A stretch of 64,000 nucleotides of DNA from JAVMKJ01 sp031732875 (lineage in GTDB: Bacteria; Pseudomonadota; Gammaproteobacteria; Competibacterales; Competibacteraceae), in NCBI GenBank assembly GCA_031732875.1, contig JAVMKL010000284.1:1-64000 (forward strand), written 5' to 3'. Of the stretch, positions 54,641 through 63,796 are shown in pieces; position 1 is the stretch's first letter, and the number at the start of each line of letters is the position of its first letter. The translations under genes and the position numbers were made by a program. Below the pieces are notes generated by a model. It worked only from the letters and a program-made list of their open reading frames with translations. It did not search any database and was not told the origin of the DNA.

Positions 54641-54900
54641 GGTCTTGCCTTTTCAGTGGTAAACGGAAACCGGATCGCGGTCGGGTGCAAGCCGGATTGG
54701 AATCGCCGCTCCGGCCGATTTCCGGTCGCGCGAACGATCGTGAAAGTGTAATGCGCTTGGCCGGCGCTAGCCAGTTTCGACAAATCCCCGCCACTTTCGA
54801 CAAGCCCCATCCCTGCAAAGCCATTAGCCTTGCGAAATCGGCTACTTCCATCAAAAGCAACCACCGTCCGGCCATGGACCGGGCAGAGGATTCTGGAACC

Positions 54901-56490
54901 ATGTACGACACCATCATCGTGGGCGCGGGTTCGGCCGGCTGCGTGCTGGCCAACCGGCTGTCCGCCGACCCGACCCGCCAGGTTTGCCTGCTCGAGGCGG
55001 GTCCCGAGGATGCCAGCCCGTGGATTCACATCCCGGTGGGCATTTTCTTCATGATGCGCAGCAAGACCCTGAACTGGCGTTACCGGACCGAGCCGCAACC
55101 GCGACTGCACGGCCGCCGCCTGTTCTGGCCGCGCGGCAAGACCCTGGGCGGCAGCAGTTCCAGCAACGCCATGGTCTATACCCGGGGTCATCGCCGGGAT
55201 TACGACCAATGGGCGGAACTGGGCAACGCGGGCTGGAGCTACGACGATCTGCTGCCGCTGTTCAAGCGCTCCCAGAACCAGGAACGCGGCCCGTCCGACT
55301 ATCACGGAACCGGCGGACCGCTCAACGTCGCCGACCTGCGCCAGCGGAGCGAAATCAGCCAGGTGTTCGTGCGCGCCGCCGGCGAGGTGGGTTACCCGCT
55401 CAGCGACGATTTCAACGGGGCCGAGCAGGAAGGGGTCGGTTTCTACCAGGTCACCCAGAAAGACGGCCGGCGCTGCAGCAGCGCCCGCGCCTACCTGCAT
55501 GCCATCCGCCGGCGCCCGAATCTGACGATCATCACCCGCGCCCTGGCCAGCCGGGTGCTGTTCGACGGCAAGCGGGCGGTCGGCGTGGCCTATCTCGACC
55601 GAACCGGTCAAACGGTCGAACTCCAGGCGCGGCGGGAGGTGCTGTTGTCCGGCGGGGCGATCAATTCGCCGCAGCTATTGTTATTGTCCGGGGTGGGACC
55701 GCGCGCCGAATTGGAGCAGCACGACATCGCCATGGTGCACGAGCTACCCGGCGTCGGCCAGAACCTGCAAGATCATCTGGACGTGATCGTCGCCCACCGC
55801 GAGCACCGCCGTGCCTCCTACGGCTTCGCGCTGTCGTTCCTGCCGCGGTTGTTCGAGGGCATCGTCGACTACCACCGCCACGGCCGCGGCTTCCTGACCA
55901 GCAACCTGGCCGAGGCCGGCGGCTTTGTCAAATCCGATCCCGCGTTGCCGCTGCCCAACCTGCAATACCACCTGACCTCGACCATTCTCGACGATCACGG
56001 CCGGCGCATCTGGCACGGTTACGGCTATTCGTTACACGTGTGCGACCTGCGACCGAAAAGTCGCGGTTATCTGACCCTCAAGAGCGCCGATCCGCGCGAC
56101 CCGCCCCTGATCCAGCCCGATTACCTCAGCCACCCGGACGATCTGGAAACCCTGCTGGCCGGCGTCAAGACCTGCCGGAAAATCCTGGCGGCGCGGGCCT
56201 TCGACGGGTATCGCGGCGAGGAACTGTTCCCCGGCGCGGCGGTGCAAGGCGACGACGAATTGCGGGACTTCATCCGCCGCCGGGCCGAGACCATCTACCA
56301 CCCGGTCGGCACCTGCAAGATGGGGCACGACGCCATGGCAGTGGTGGACGATCGGTTGCGGGTGCATGGTCTGATCGGCCTGCGGGTGGCGGACGCCTCG
56401 ATCATGCCGACTCTGATCGGCGGCAACACCAACGCCCCGGCCATCGTCATCGGCGAAAAAGCGTCGGATCTGATCCTGGCCGAAGGATGA
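54901..56490 (+). CDS. GMC-family FAD oxidoreductase, choline dehydrogenase-like
   Basis: The 529-residue protein is a glucose-methanol-choline oxidoreductase. It has the FAD loop IVGAGSAGCVLANRLS (about 6-21), the GMC signatures PRGKTLGGSSSSNAMVYTRG and GGAINSPQLLLLSGVGP, the catalytic His in YHPVGTCKMG (about 467) and the conserved Asn near 509-511 (GGNTNAP). It is similar to BetA in length and motifs, but related alcohol dehydrogenases cannot be excluded and no betaine-aldehyde dehydrogenase gene is adjacent. An AraC regulator is divergent. Confidence 0.9.
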   Translation: MYDTIIVGAGSAGCVLANRLSADPTRQVCLLEAGPEDASPWIHIPVGIFFMMRSKTLNWRYRTEPQPRLHGRRLFWPRGKTLGGSSSSNAMVYTRGHRRDYDQWAELGNAGWSYDDLLPLFKRSQNQERGPSDYHGTGGPLNVADLRQRSEISQVFVRAAGEVGYPLSDDFNGAEQEGVGFYQVTQKDGRRCSSARAYLHAIRRRPNLTIITRALASRVLFDGKRAVGVAYLDRTGQTVELQARREVLLSGGAINSPQLLLLSGVGPRAELEQHDIAMVHELPGVGQNLQDHLDVIVAHREHRRASYGFALSFLPRLFEGIVDYHRHGRGFLTSNLAEAGGFVKSDPALPLPNLQYHLTSTILDDHGRRIWHGYGYSLHVCDLRPKSRGYLTLKSADPRDPPLIQPDYLSHPDDLETLLAGVKTCRKILAARAFDGYRGEELFPGAAVQGDDELRDFIRRRAETIYHPVGTCKMGHDAMAVVDDRLRVHGLIGLRVADASIMPTLIGGNTNAPAIVIGEKASDLILAEG

Positions 56491-56636
56491 TTCTCGCGCC
56501 GCCGGCGCGACCGCTCCCGATATCCCTTCAAGGCTGTTTTTTCCCCATCGGAAAAGGGTCTAAACTACCCGCTTGAACCGAGAACCAGCGGAAGCATCCC
56601 CGACTTGATCCGCCAAAACCACCGACGAGCGCGACA

Positions 56637-58040
56637 ATGAACGACCAGAAATACGATGTCATCGTGATCGGCACCGGCCCGGGAGGAGAAGGGGCTGCCA
56701 TGAAAGCCGCCAAGGAGGGTAAATCGGTGGCGGTGATCGAAAAACACCACCTGGTCGGCGGCGGCTGTACCCACTGGGGTACCATCCCGTCCAAGGCTCT
56801 GCGGCATTCCATCAACCGGATGCTGGAGTTCAACAACAGCCCGGCGTTCCGCAACGCCCTCGGCCATGCCTTGAAGTTGTCCTACCCCGAGCTGCTGCGT
56901 TCCGCCGAATCGGTGATCGCCCGCCAGACCGCCATGCGCCGGGATTTCTACGAGCGCAACCGGGTCCGGCTCCATCACGGTCGCGCCCGGTTCCTCGACG
57001 CCCATACGCTCGAGGTCCGCTCCGGCGCCGGTTCCGAGTCACTGGTCCTGACCGCCGGGGCCTTCGTCATCGCCTCCGGCTCGCATCCGTTCCGGCCCCC
57101 GGACATCGATTTCAACCACCCGCGCATCTTCGACAGCGACACCATCCTCGCCATGTCCACTACCCCGCGCTCGATCCTGATCTACGGCGCGGGGGTGATC
57201 GGCTGCGAATACGCCAGCATCTTCCGCAACATGGGCTGCAAGGTGGACCTGGTGGACACCCGTTCCCAACTGCTGTCCTTCCTCGACGACGAGATCGCCC
57301 ACGCGCTCAGCTACCACCTGCGCGATCAGGGCGTGATGATCCGCCACAACGAGGAATACGAGCAGGTCGACGGCTTGCCGGACGGCGCGATGATGGCGTT
57401 CAAGTCCGGCAAGCGCATCAGGGCCGACGTGCTGCTGTGGGCTAACGGCCGCACCGGCAACACGCAGAACATGGGGCTGGAAGAGTTGGGCATCACCCCC
57501 GACGGCCGCGGCCAGATCAAGGTCGACGACAACTACCGCACCGCCCTGCCCCACATCTACGCGGTGGGCGACGTGATCGGCTATCCCAGCCTGGCCAGCG
57601 CCGCCTACGACCAGGGCCGCTTTGCCGCCACTCACCTGGTCCACGGCGTCTGCGACCATCATCTGGTGGATTACATCCCGACCGGCATCTACACTTCTCC
57701 AGAGATCAGCTCGGTCGGCCGCACCGAGCGCGAGCTGACCCAGGCCCGGGTGCCGTATGAAGTGGGACACGCTTATTTCAAGAGTCTGGCGCGCGCGCAG
57801 ATCACCGGCCGCACCGTGGGCATGCTCAAGCTGCTGTTCCATCGTGACACCCTCGAAATCCTGGGCATCCACTGCTTCGGCGACCAGGCGGCGGAAATCG
57901 TTCACATCGGACAGGCGATCATGGCCCAGCAAGGCGAGGCCAACAACATCCAGTACTTCGTCAACACCACGTTCAATTATCCGACCATGGCCGAGGCTTA
58001 CCGGGTTGCCGCCCTGAACGGCCTGAATCGGCTGGCCTAA
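56637..58040 (+). CDS. sthA: Soluble pyridine nucleotide transhydrogenase
   Basis: SthA transfers hydride between NADPH and NAD+ and balances the two pools. The 467-residue flavoprotein shows [21 protein letters not shown], the SthA-type [20 protein letters not shown] (only one Cys of the usual disulfide pair), the NAD loop [17 protein letters not shown], and [20 protein letters not shown]. Length matches E. coli SthA (466). It is followed 16 bp later by pilU on the same strand. Confidence 0.96.
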   Translation: MNDQKYDVIVIGTGPGGEGAAMKAAKEGKSVAVIEKHHLVGGGCTHWGTIPSKALRHSINRMLEFNNSPAFRNALGHALKLSYPELLRSAESVIARQTAMRRDFYERNRVRLHHGRARFLDAHTLEVRSGAGSESLVLTAGAFVIASGSHPFRPPDIDFNHPRIFDSDTILAMSTTPRSILIYGAGVIGCEYASIFRNMGCKVDLVDTRSQLLSFLDDEIAHALSYHLRDQGVMIRHNEEYEQVDGLPDGAMMAFKSGKRIRADVLLWANGRTGNTQNMGLEELGITPDGRGQIKVDDNYRTALPHIYAVGDVIGYPSLASAAYDQGRFAATHLVHGVCDHHLVDYIPTGIYTSPEISSVGRTERELTQARVPYEVGHAYFKSLARAQITGRTVGMLKLLFHRDTLEILGIHCFGDQAAEIVHIGQAIMAQQGEANNIQYFVNTTFNYPTMAEAYRVAALNGLNRLA

Positions 58041-58056
58041 AGCGGAGGAACTCATC

Positions 58057-59205
58057 ATGGACATCACCCCGTATCTCAAACTGATGGTCGACAAAAGCGC
58101 CTCCGACCTGTTCTTCCATGTCGGGGCGCCCGTCAACATCAAAATCGGCGGCGTGGTGCGCCCGATCGGCAACAAGGTGCTCGGACCGGGTCAGGTGCGC
58201 GAGATCGCCTACTCGGTCATGAAGGACGACCAGATCAAGGAATTCGAGCACGAATGGGAACTCAACTTCGCCATCCCGCTGCACGGCGTCGGCCGGTTCC
58301 GCTCCAACGTGTTCAAGCAGCGCGGCGAAGTGTCCATGGTGATCCGCTACATCAAGGGCGACATCCCGCAGGTGGAAGAGCTGGGCCTGCCAACCCTGTT
58401 GCGGCAACTGGTGATGGAAAAACGTGGCCTGATCCTGCTGGTCGGCGCCACCGGTTCCGGCAAATCCACCACGCTGGCGGCGATGATCGATCATCGCAAT
58501 TCCAGTTCGCCAGGCCACATCATCACCGTCGAGGACCCGATCGAATTCACTCACCAGCACAAGAAATCGGTGATCGCCCAACGCGAGATCGGCATCGATA
58601 CCCACAGCTACGAGTACGCCCTGCGCAGCGCCATGCGCGAGGCGCCGGACGTCATTCTGGTCGGCGAAGTTCGCGAACGCGAGGTGATGAAATACGTGCT
58701 CACCTTCTCCGAGACCGGCCATCTGGTGTTGTCCACCCTGCACGCCAACAACGCCAACGGCGCCCTGGAGCGCATCGTCAACTTCTTCCCCGAGGATGTC
58801 CGGCCGCAATTGCTGATGGATCTGTCGCTGAACCTGCGCGCCATCGTTTCGCAGCGGTTGATCCGCTCGTTGACCGGCGGCCTGGTGCCGGCGGTAGAAG
58901 TACTGCTGAACAGCCCCTACGTCGCCGACCTGATCCAGAAGGGCAAGATCGACTACGTCAAGGACGCCATGGAGCAGTCCACCGAATCGGGGATGATGAC
59001 CTTCGACCAGTCCCTGTTCAAGCTGTACAAGGAAGGGAAGATCTCCAGGGAGGAAGCCATCAAGAACGCCGACTCCAAGAACAACGTCGGCCTGCAGATC
59101 CGGCTGTCCGAAAGCGGGGACGGCACCGCCAGCCAGGCATCCCTGGCCGAGCTGGCCATCCACGACGACGAGCAGGAAAACAAGGGGCGGATGTTCGGGA
59201 TGTAA
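58057..59205 (+). CDS. pilU: Type IV pilus retraction ATPase PilU
   Basis: PilU is the accessory hexameric retraction ATPase of type IV pili and works with PilT. The 382-residue protein has an N-terminal PAS-like domain, Walker A GATGSGKST (130-138), the Asp box ITVEDPIEFTHQH, Walker B DVILVGEVRERE and the His box TGHLVLSTLHANNANGAL. HQHKKSVI and the C-terminal extension mark PilU rather than PilT. GGAGGA precedes the ATG. It serves the same machine as pilMNOPQ 45 kb away. Confidence 0.93.
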   Translation: MDITPYLKLMVDKSASDLFFHVGAPVNIKIGGVVRPIGNKVLGPGQVREIAYSVMKDDQIKEFEHEWELNFAIPLHGVGRFRSNVFKQRGEVSMVIRYIKGDIPQVEELGLPTLLRQLVMEKRGLILLVGATGSGKSTTLAAMIDHRNSSSPGHIITVEDPIEFTHQHKKSVIAQREIGIDTHSYEYALRSAMREAPDVILVGEVREREVMKYVLTFSETGHLVLSTLHANNANGALERIVNFFPEDVRPQLLMDLSLNLRAIVSQRLIRSLTGGLVPAVEVLLNSPYVADLIQKGKIDYVKDAMEQSTESGMMTFDQSLFKLYKEGKISREEAIKNADSKNNVGLQIRLSESGDGTASQASLAELAIHDDEQENKGRMFGM

Positions 59206-59245
59206 TCGCCCCCCGCGCGGGCGAGGGGTTGGGAGTGAGGGCGGA
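59206..59245. repeat. REP-like sequence after pilU
   Basis: TCGCCC (59206-59211) pairs with GGGCGA (59219-59224), followed by GGGGTTGGGAGTGAGGG. It is about 80 percent identical over 32 bases to the palindrome inside tcdA. Confidence 0.7.
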
Positions 59246-59284
59246 TTGGAAAATGGACGCACAAACCGGGCCGGGGCAGACGGA

Positions 59285-60460
59285 GTGACTGCCTCAGCGG
59301 TCGCGCCCGCCCGCCGCATGGCGGACATCGCTCCGTTTCACGTCATGGCGTTGCTGGCCCGCGCCAGGGAACTGGAGGCGGCCGGCCGGTCGATCGTGCA
59401 CATGGAAATCGGCGAGCCGGATTTTCCGACCGCCGAACCGATCGTGGCCGCCGGCCAGCGGGCGCTGGCCGAGGGTCGCACCCGTTACACCGCCGCCGCC
59501 GGACTGCCGGAACTGCGCCAGACGATCGCCGATCACTACCAGGAGCGGTACGGGGTCGAAGTGTCGGCCGGGCGGATTCTGGTCACCCCCGGCGCCTCGG
59601 GCGCCCTGCAACTGGCCACGGCGGTGCTGGTCAATCCCGGCGACCGGGTGCTGCTGGCCGACCCCGGCTATCCCTGCAACCGGCATTTCGTGCGGCTGGT
59701 GGAAGGCGTGGCCGCGGGGATTCCGGTCGGACCGGACACCGGTTACCAGTTCACCGCCGAACTCGTCGAGCGCTATTGGGACGAACGGACGGTCGCCGTG
59801 CTGCTGGCCTCGCCGGCCAATCCCACCGGCACGGTGATTCCCCCAGCCGAACTGGCGGCCATCGTCGCGGCGGTCGAGGCGCGCGGCGGGCGGGTAATCA
59901 TGGATGAGATCTACCACGGGCTGGTGTACGGCGCGCCGGTGCAGACCGCGCTGGCCTATTCCGACCGGGTGTTCGTCGTCAACAGTTTCAGCAAGTATTA
60001 CGGCATGACCGGCTGGCGGCTGGGCTGGCTGGCGGCGCCCGACGACTGCGTCGGCGCGGCGGAAAAGCTGGCGCAGAACCTGTTTCTGGCCGCTTCCACC
60101 CCGGCCCAGCACGCGGCGCTGGCGACGTTCGAACCGGAGGCGCGGGCGATTTTCGAGGCGCGGCGGCGGGAATTTCAGGCGCGGCGGGATTTTCTGCTGC
60201 CGGCGCTGCGCGAACTGGGCTTCGAGATTCCCGTCACCCCGGACGGCGCGTTCTATTTGTACGCCGGCTGCGGTCGCTTCACCGACGACAGCTTCGCGTT
60301 CGCCCTGCGCCTGTTGGAGGAAACCGGCGTCGCCATCACCCCGGGCCTCGATTTCGGCCATCACCAGCCGAACCGGCACGTCCGCTTCGCCTATACCAAC
60401 GCCATCCCGCAACTGGTCGAGGGCGTGGAACGATTGCGACGGGCGCTGCGGCAATCATGA
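59285..60460 (+). CDS. Class I/II pyridoxal-phosphate aminotransferase
   Basis: The 391-residue enzyme is a fold-type I aminotransferase of the AspC/AlaC-like group. It shows VHMEIGEPDFPT, TPGASGALQLA, SPANPTGTVIP, MDEIYHGLVY and the PLP Lys237 in NSFSKYYGMTGWRLGW; the substrate-carboxylate Arg lies in HVRFAYTN. Substrate cannot be read from sequence. A GTG at 59285 fits homologue N-termini (then ARRMADIAPFHVM); ATG at 59318 and TTG at 59246 are alternatives. Confidence 0.88.
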   Translation: MTASAVAPARRMADIAPFHVMALLARARELEAAGRSIVHMEIGEPDFPTAEPIVAAGQRALAEGRTRYTAAAGLPELRQTIADHYQERYGVEVSAGRILVTPGASGALQLATAVLVNPGDRVLLADPGYPCNRHFVRLVEGVAAGIPVGPDTGYQFTAELVERYWDERTVAVLLASPANPTGTVIPPAELAAIVAAVEARGGRVIMDEIYHGLVYGAPVQTALAYSDRVFVVNSFSKYYGMTGWRLGWLAAPDDCVGAAEKLAQNLFLAASTPAQHAALATFEPEARAIFEARRREFQARRDFLLPALRELGFEIPVTPDGAFYLYAGCGRFTDDSFAFALRLLEETGVAITPGLDFGHHQPNRHVRFAYTNAIPQLVEGVERLRRALRQS

Positions 60461-60521
60461 GTGCTGTTGGGTTTCGGCTTGATCGGTTTGGATACCATGC
60501 GCCACCATAAGATTCAAACGA

Positions 60522-60540
60522 CTGTCAGGATTTTTTACGG
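60522..60540 (+). promoter_or_regulatory. Upstream repeat copy 1, candidate activator site
   Basis: CTGTCAGGATTTTTTACGG lies about 320 bases upstream of the sigma-54-like promoter and differs at two of 19 positions from the second copy. Confidence 0.5.
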
Positions 60541-60747
60541 TCGAAAAAAAGTTGTTGACTGTTGTCATTTTATCCGCATATCACCTTGATGTGATCATAT
60601 TTGGTTAGGGTATGACCATGATTGCCTTAAATTTTTTAGACATTATGGTTACTTGCGAACCTTCAAATTATAAATCTCATTTATGAGATACTAAGCCCCA
60701 ATTTCCACAAGAACCCTCTAAGATTTTCTCCGAGAATACTTCGCTCT

Positions 60748-60766
60748 CTGTCAGAATTTTTTACGA
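60748..60766 (+). promoter_or_regulatory. Upstream repeat copy 2, candidate activator site
   Basis: CTGTCAGAATTTTTTACGA lies about 75-95 bases upstream of the -24 element, a normal distance for an enhancer-binding protein of sigma-54. A weaker inverted copy may lie at 60626-60642. Confidence 0.55.
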
Positions 60767-60839
60767 TTCCCGCAGTGTCCGCTGGGCTGCATAGTTGAGG
60801 ATATCAATAACATATTGATATAAAAATTATAATATTTAT

Positions 60840-60855
60840 TGGCGCGTTTTTTGCT
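60840..60855 (+). promoter_or_regulatory. Sigma-54 promoter of the PEP-CTERM gene
   Basis: TGGCGCGTTTTTTGCT matches the consensus TGGCACG-N4-TTGCW at all but one position, with GG and GC elements exactly twelve bases apart. The expected transcript start near 60865 leaves a leader of about 105 bases before the ATG. Confidence 0.8.
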
Positions 60856-60970
60856 GAACTTTAAAATATGCAAGCACTGCGAATCAATCAACTCTCAATA
60901 ATTTCTCAGAAGGGAAGGCGAATCTCATTACAAATTCTTACCTAATTTTATGATCTTGAGGGCAAAAACC

Positions 60971-61714
60971 ATGAATACGAATAGACTCAGGGTAATGCAG
61001 ATCGCTGCAGCGGCAGGGCTAATGTCTGCTGTTGTTCCCGCCTTGGCGGGTCTCATTTCACTCGGCGAACAGATTAATAACGGTAATTTCCAGGCCGCGT
61101 TGAGCCCGGCGTGGACGGTAACTGGCTCCGCCGAGATACGTCCTGGTGGGAGTACAATCAACACCAGCACAGGGAACGCAGGGTTCGACAGCTTCTTCGA
61201 CAGCGCGTTTGCCGTCTTGGGGGATGACGGCTTGGCAATCGGCGGTATACCCACCGCAGGCACAAGCAGCATCAGTCAAACCTTCATCCTGCCGAGTACG
61301 GTGGGGGGAGAAACGGTTCTGAGCTACGATCTCACCATCAGCTTTGAAACGGCATTCGATGGGATTGATAGCGCATCGGTAACAGGAGACATCTTCTCCG
61401 CTTCGTTCGGGACGACGACGCTTTTCTCCCAAAATTCCAACGCTTTCCCACCCCAAGCAGTCAACGATCCATTTAATGCCACGATCACCGGGCTCGCTCC
61501 GGGTACCTACACGCTCACCTTCACGCTTGATGAGAGCGGCATAATTATTGATCCTACCAATACCAACTTCACCAATACCGCCGCAGGGATCGATAACGTG
61601 TCGGTCATCGCGGTAGCGAGGGTACCGGAACCCAGTACGCTTGCCCTGCTCGGAGTTGCCTTGGCGGGGGCTGGCCTTACAAGGCTTCGTCGCAGGGAAC
61701 GGCGGCTCTGTTAG
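60971..61714 (+). CDS. PEP-CTERM sorting-domain exported protein
   Basis: The 247-residue protein has a signal peptide (cleavage near ALAG, about 28), a secreted region low in Cys and rich in Thr/Ser/Gly/Asn with beta-sandwich character, and a C-terminal PEP-CTERM signal: VPEPSTLALLGVALAGAG followed by the basic tail RLRRRERR. Such proteins are processed by exosortase and delivered to the cell surface or extracellular matrix in organisms that make exopolysaccharide. GAGG nine bases before ATG 60971 sets the start. No exosortase gene is in the window. The tail ends in a Cys, which is unusual. Confidence 0.92.
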   Translation: MNTNRLRVMQIAAAAGLMSAVVPALAGLISLGEQINNGNFQAALSPAWTVTGSAEIRPGGSTINTSTGNAGFDSFFDSAFAVLGDDGLAIGGIPTAGTSSISQTFILPSTVGGETVLSYDLTISFETAFDGIDSASVTGDIFSASFGTTTLFSQNSNAFPPQAVNDPFNATITGLAPGTYTLTFTLDESGIIIDPTNTNFTNTAAGIDNVSVIAVARVPEPSTLALLGVALAGAGLTRLRRRERRLC

Positions 61715-61783
61715 CCGGCATAACACATGCCAGTCACGCATAGGCTCCGATGGGGCTTATGTCAGATATTTTTACACTCGATG

Positions 61784-61801
61784 GCGACCTCCAGGTCGCC
61801 G
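61784..61801. other. Perfect hairpin between convergent genes
   Basis: GGCGACCT-CC-AGGTCGCC forms an eight-pair stem between the PEP-CTERM gene and the convergent aldo/keto reductase gene. There is no U tract, so its role as a terminator is doubtful. Confidence 0.4.
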
Positions 61802-61805
61802 CCGT

Positions 61806-62603
61806 TCATCGCTCGCCAGCCCTGGCCAGCCCTTCCGCCGCTATCACGTTAGCCCGCAAGTGTTCCGGGTTCAGCGTCCCCACCACCACACTGCCCACGC
61901 CCGGCTCGGCGTAGATCAGTTCCAGCGCGGCCCGCGTCGGATCGGCGCTCGACACCTGATTGAGATGACCGCCGAGCAGGCCCTTCTTGACCAGCGCGCC
62001 CTTGCCGGTGGCTCGGGCGGCGCGGATCACCGGCAACTCCTCCCGCCGCACGAGGTTGTAGGTCACCATCACCAGATCGCAGCATTCCACCGCCCGCAAC
62101 CCACCGGCGATGGTCTTGGTGGACATCCCCACCGCCCGCACCAGACCTGCCCGCTTGAGATCCAGCAGAGCCGGCAGCACGCCTTCACGCTCCAGAATTG
62201 CCAGATCCTCACCGTTGGAATGAATCAACACCGCATCCAGCGCCTCCACGCCCAGCCGCCGCAGGCTGCGCTCGACGCTGGCCCGGGTGGCGGCGGCGGA
62301 AAAGTCGAAGCGCGATACCCCGTCGTCGAATTCCTCGCCGACCTTGGTGACGACCACCCAGTCCCGCCGGCAGCGCCGCAGCAACCGGCCCAACCGCTCC
62401 TCGCTCTCGCCGTAGGCCGGCGCGGTATCCAGCAGGTTGATGCCCAGATCCCAGGCCAGTTCCAACAGCGCCAGCGCCTCCCGGTCCGAGGGCAGTTCGA
62501 ACGCACGCGGATATTTGACGCCCCGGTTGCGGCCGAACTTGACCGTCCCCAACCCCAGGGGGCTGACGTGCAAGCCGGTCGAACCCAGCGGCCTCAGCTC
62601 CAT
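61806..62603 (-). CDS. Aldo/keto reductase
   Basis: The 265-residue protein has the aldo/keto reductase barrel signatures: LRPLGSTGLHVSPLGLGTVKFG, GINLLDTAPAYGESEERLGRLL (catalytic Asp and Tyr), WVVVTKVGEEF (Lys) and LDAVLIHSNGED (His). GVGSVVVGTLNPEHLRANV forms the NADPH-binding end. Substrate is unknown. The start overlaps the FAD oxidoreductase stop by ten bases, so they are coupled. Confidence 0.92.
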   Translation of the reverse strand: MELRPLGSTGLHVSPLGLGTVKFGRNRGVKYPRAFELPSDREALALLELAWDLGINLLDTAPAYGESEERLGRLLRRCRRDWVVVTKVGEEFDDGVSRFDFSAAATRASVERSLRRLGVEALDAVLIHSNGEDLAILEREGVLPALLDLKRAGLVRAVGMSTKTIAGGLRAVECCDLVMVTYNLVRREELPVIRAARATGKGALVKKGLLGGHLNQVSSADPTRAALELIYAEPGVGSVVVGTLNPEHLRANVIAAEGLARAGER

Positions 62604-63796
62604 TCCATGTCCTCCCGATCCCAGGGATAGACCGCCACCTCCGGCCGCGGCCACCCCGCCAGCGCCGGCGAATCCAGCAGTCGGGGTTTCACCGCCAGCG
62701 TTCGCAGAGTCTCCTCGACCTCTTCGGCCAGCAAGGGTGCCAGCGCCAACTTGGTCGGCCAGGCGGCGATCACCCGTCCGTCCCGGAACACGCCGGGCCC
62801 GGCCGGCCGTGCTCGGCCCGGCTGCAGCGCCTCGGCCCGCTGGATGGTGAAGGTGGCGAATTCCACCGGCTTCCAGTCCACCCACGGCAGCAGCGCCTGG
62901 AGTTCGCGCCGCGCCGCGCGGATCTGCTCGTGGCGGTCGCGCTTGACGCCCTCCTCCGCCAACCCGCCGCCGAGATACCAGATCAGCCGGCCACCGGCGT
63001 CGTAATGGGTGGTCACGGTCAGGCGCGGCAGGTCGCTGGCGCCCAGGCAATGCGCGTACAGCGGTCCGGGGATATTGACGCCGCGCGCCATCACCATGTG
63101 CAGGGGCCGCAATTGCAAGGTCGCCCACGGCAAACCAGAATTGCCCGCCCCGGCGGTGAATACGGTGACGGCCGGCCGGATCACCCACTGCGAACGTTGG
63201 GAATGATGCAAGGTGATGTTACCATCCGCTTTCAGGATGGCCGGCCCCCGGCTGCGCACGATGGCTTCCCGGTAGCGTTCGGCGAGCGCGGCCAGCACCG
63301 AGGCCACGTCCACAATCGGTTCGTCCAGCCGGTACACCGTGCCCTGGAACTCCGGATGGCGCAACACCGGCGGACAGTCGCTCTCGCGCTCGCGCTCGCC
63401 CGCCACCTTTTCTACGCGGCCGCGCATCAGCTTGCTGGCGAAGAACGCCGCCAGCCGCGAGGTCGGGGCCCGGGTGGCCCACAGATATTGATGCCCGGCC
63501 AGCAGTCGTGCCGCGCGCAGATCGATTTCATCCTCGCCGTTCAGGCAGCGCCGCCACAGGGCCGGCATCCCGGCGACCGCCGCCGCCGAATCGTCAAACC
63601 GGCCGTGCAGGCTATATTTGGCGCCGCCGTGAATGATGCCCTGGGCGCAGATGGTCTGGCCGGCGCCCAGCCGCTCGCCTTCGATCAACAGAGCGCCATA
63701 GCCCCGGTTGCGCAACCGGGCCAGCAGCCACAGCCCGGCGATGCCGCCGCCGACGATGGCGACATCCACGTTCAGGGTCGGATTGGCCGGATTCAT
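62594..63796 (-). CDS. FAD-dependent oxidoreductase (DAO family)
   Basis: The 400-residue protein has the dinucleotide loop VAIVGGGIAGLWLLARLRNRG (about 11-31) and EGERLGAGQT, followed by CAQGIIHGGAKYSLHG, a segment placed where glycine-oxidase-like enzymes hold the flavin. The middle is a substrate domain with conserved Arg/Tyr, and the C-terminus carries a second FAD strand (RVIAAWPTKLALAPLLAEEV). It resembles glycerol-3-phosphate/D-amino-acid oxidase-type proteins; substrate unknown. It overlaps both neighbours (ATGA with the upstream gene). Confidence 0.85.
   Translation of the reverse strand: MNPANPTLNVDVAIVGGGIAGLWLLARLRNRGYGALLIEGERLGAGQTICAQGIIHGGAKYSLHGRFDDSAAAVAGMPALWRRCLNGEDEIDLRAARLLAGHQYLWATRAPTSRLAAFFASKLMRGRVEKVAGERERESDCPPVLRHPEFQGTVYRLDEPIVDVASVLAALAERYREAIVRSRGPAILKADGNITLHHSQRSQWVIRPAVTVFTAGAGNSGLPWATLQLRPLHMVMARGVNIPGPLYAHCLGASDLPRLTVTTHYDAGGRLIWYLGGGLAEEGVKRDRHEQIRAARRELQALLPWVDWKPVEFATFTIQRAEALQPGRARPAGPGVFRDGRVIAAWPTKLALAPLLAEEVEETLRTLAVKPRLLDSPALAGWPRPEVAVYPWDREDMEWS

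Larger units (their letters stand above)
60461..60970. other. AT-rich 510-bp regulatory region upstream of the PEP-CTERM gene
   Basis: Composition drops sharply compared with the flanking genes. It holds a sigma-54-like promoter, 19-bp direct repeats and an ATCAC-N6-GTGAT dyad near 60582-60600. No coding frame is supported. Confidence 0.8.

Noticed and set aside
60582..60600. ATCAC-N6-GTGAT dyad as a CRP-type site
   Set aside because: The half-sites are in the inverse order to the CRP/FNR consensus (TGTGA-N6-TCACA), so the match is not convincing.
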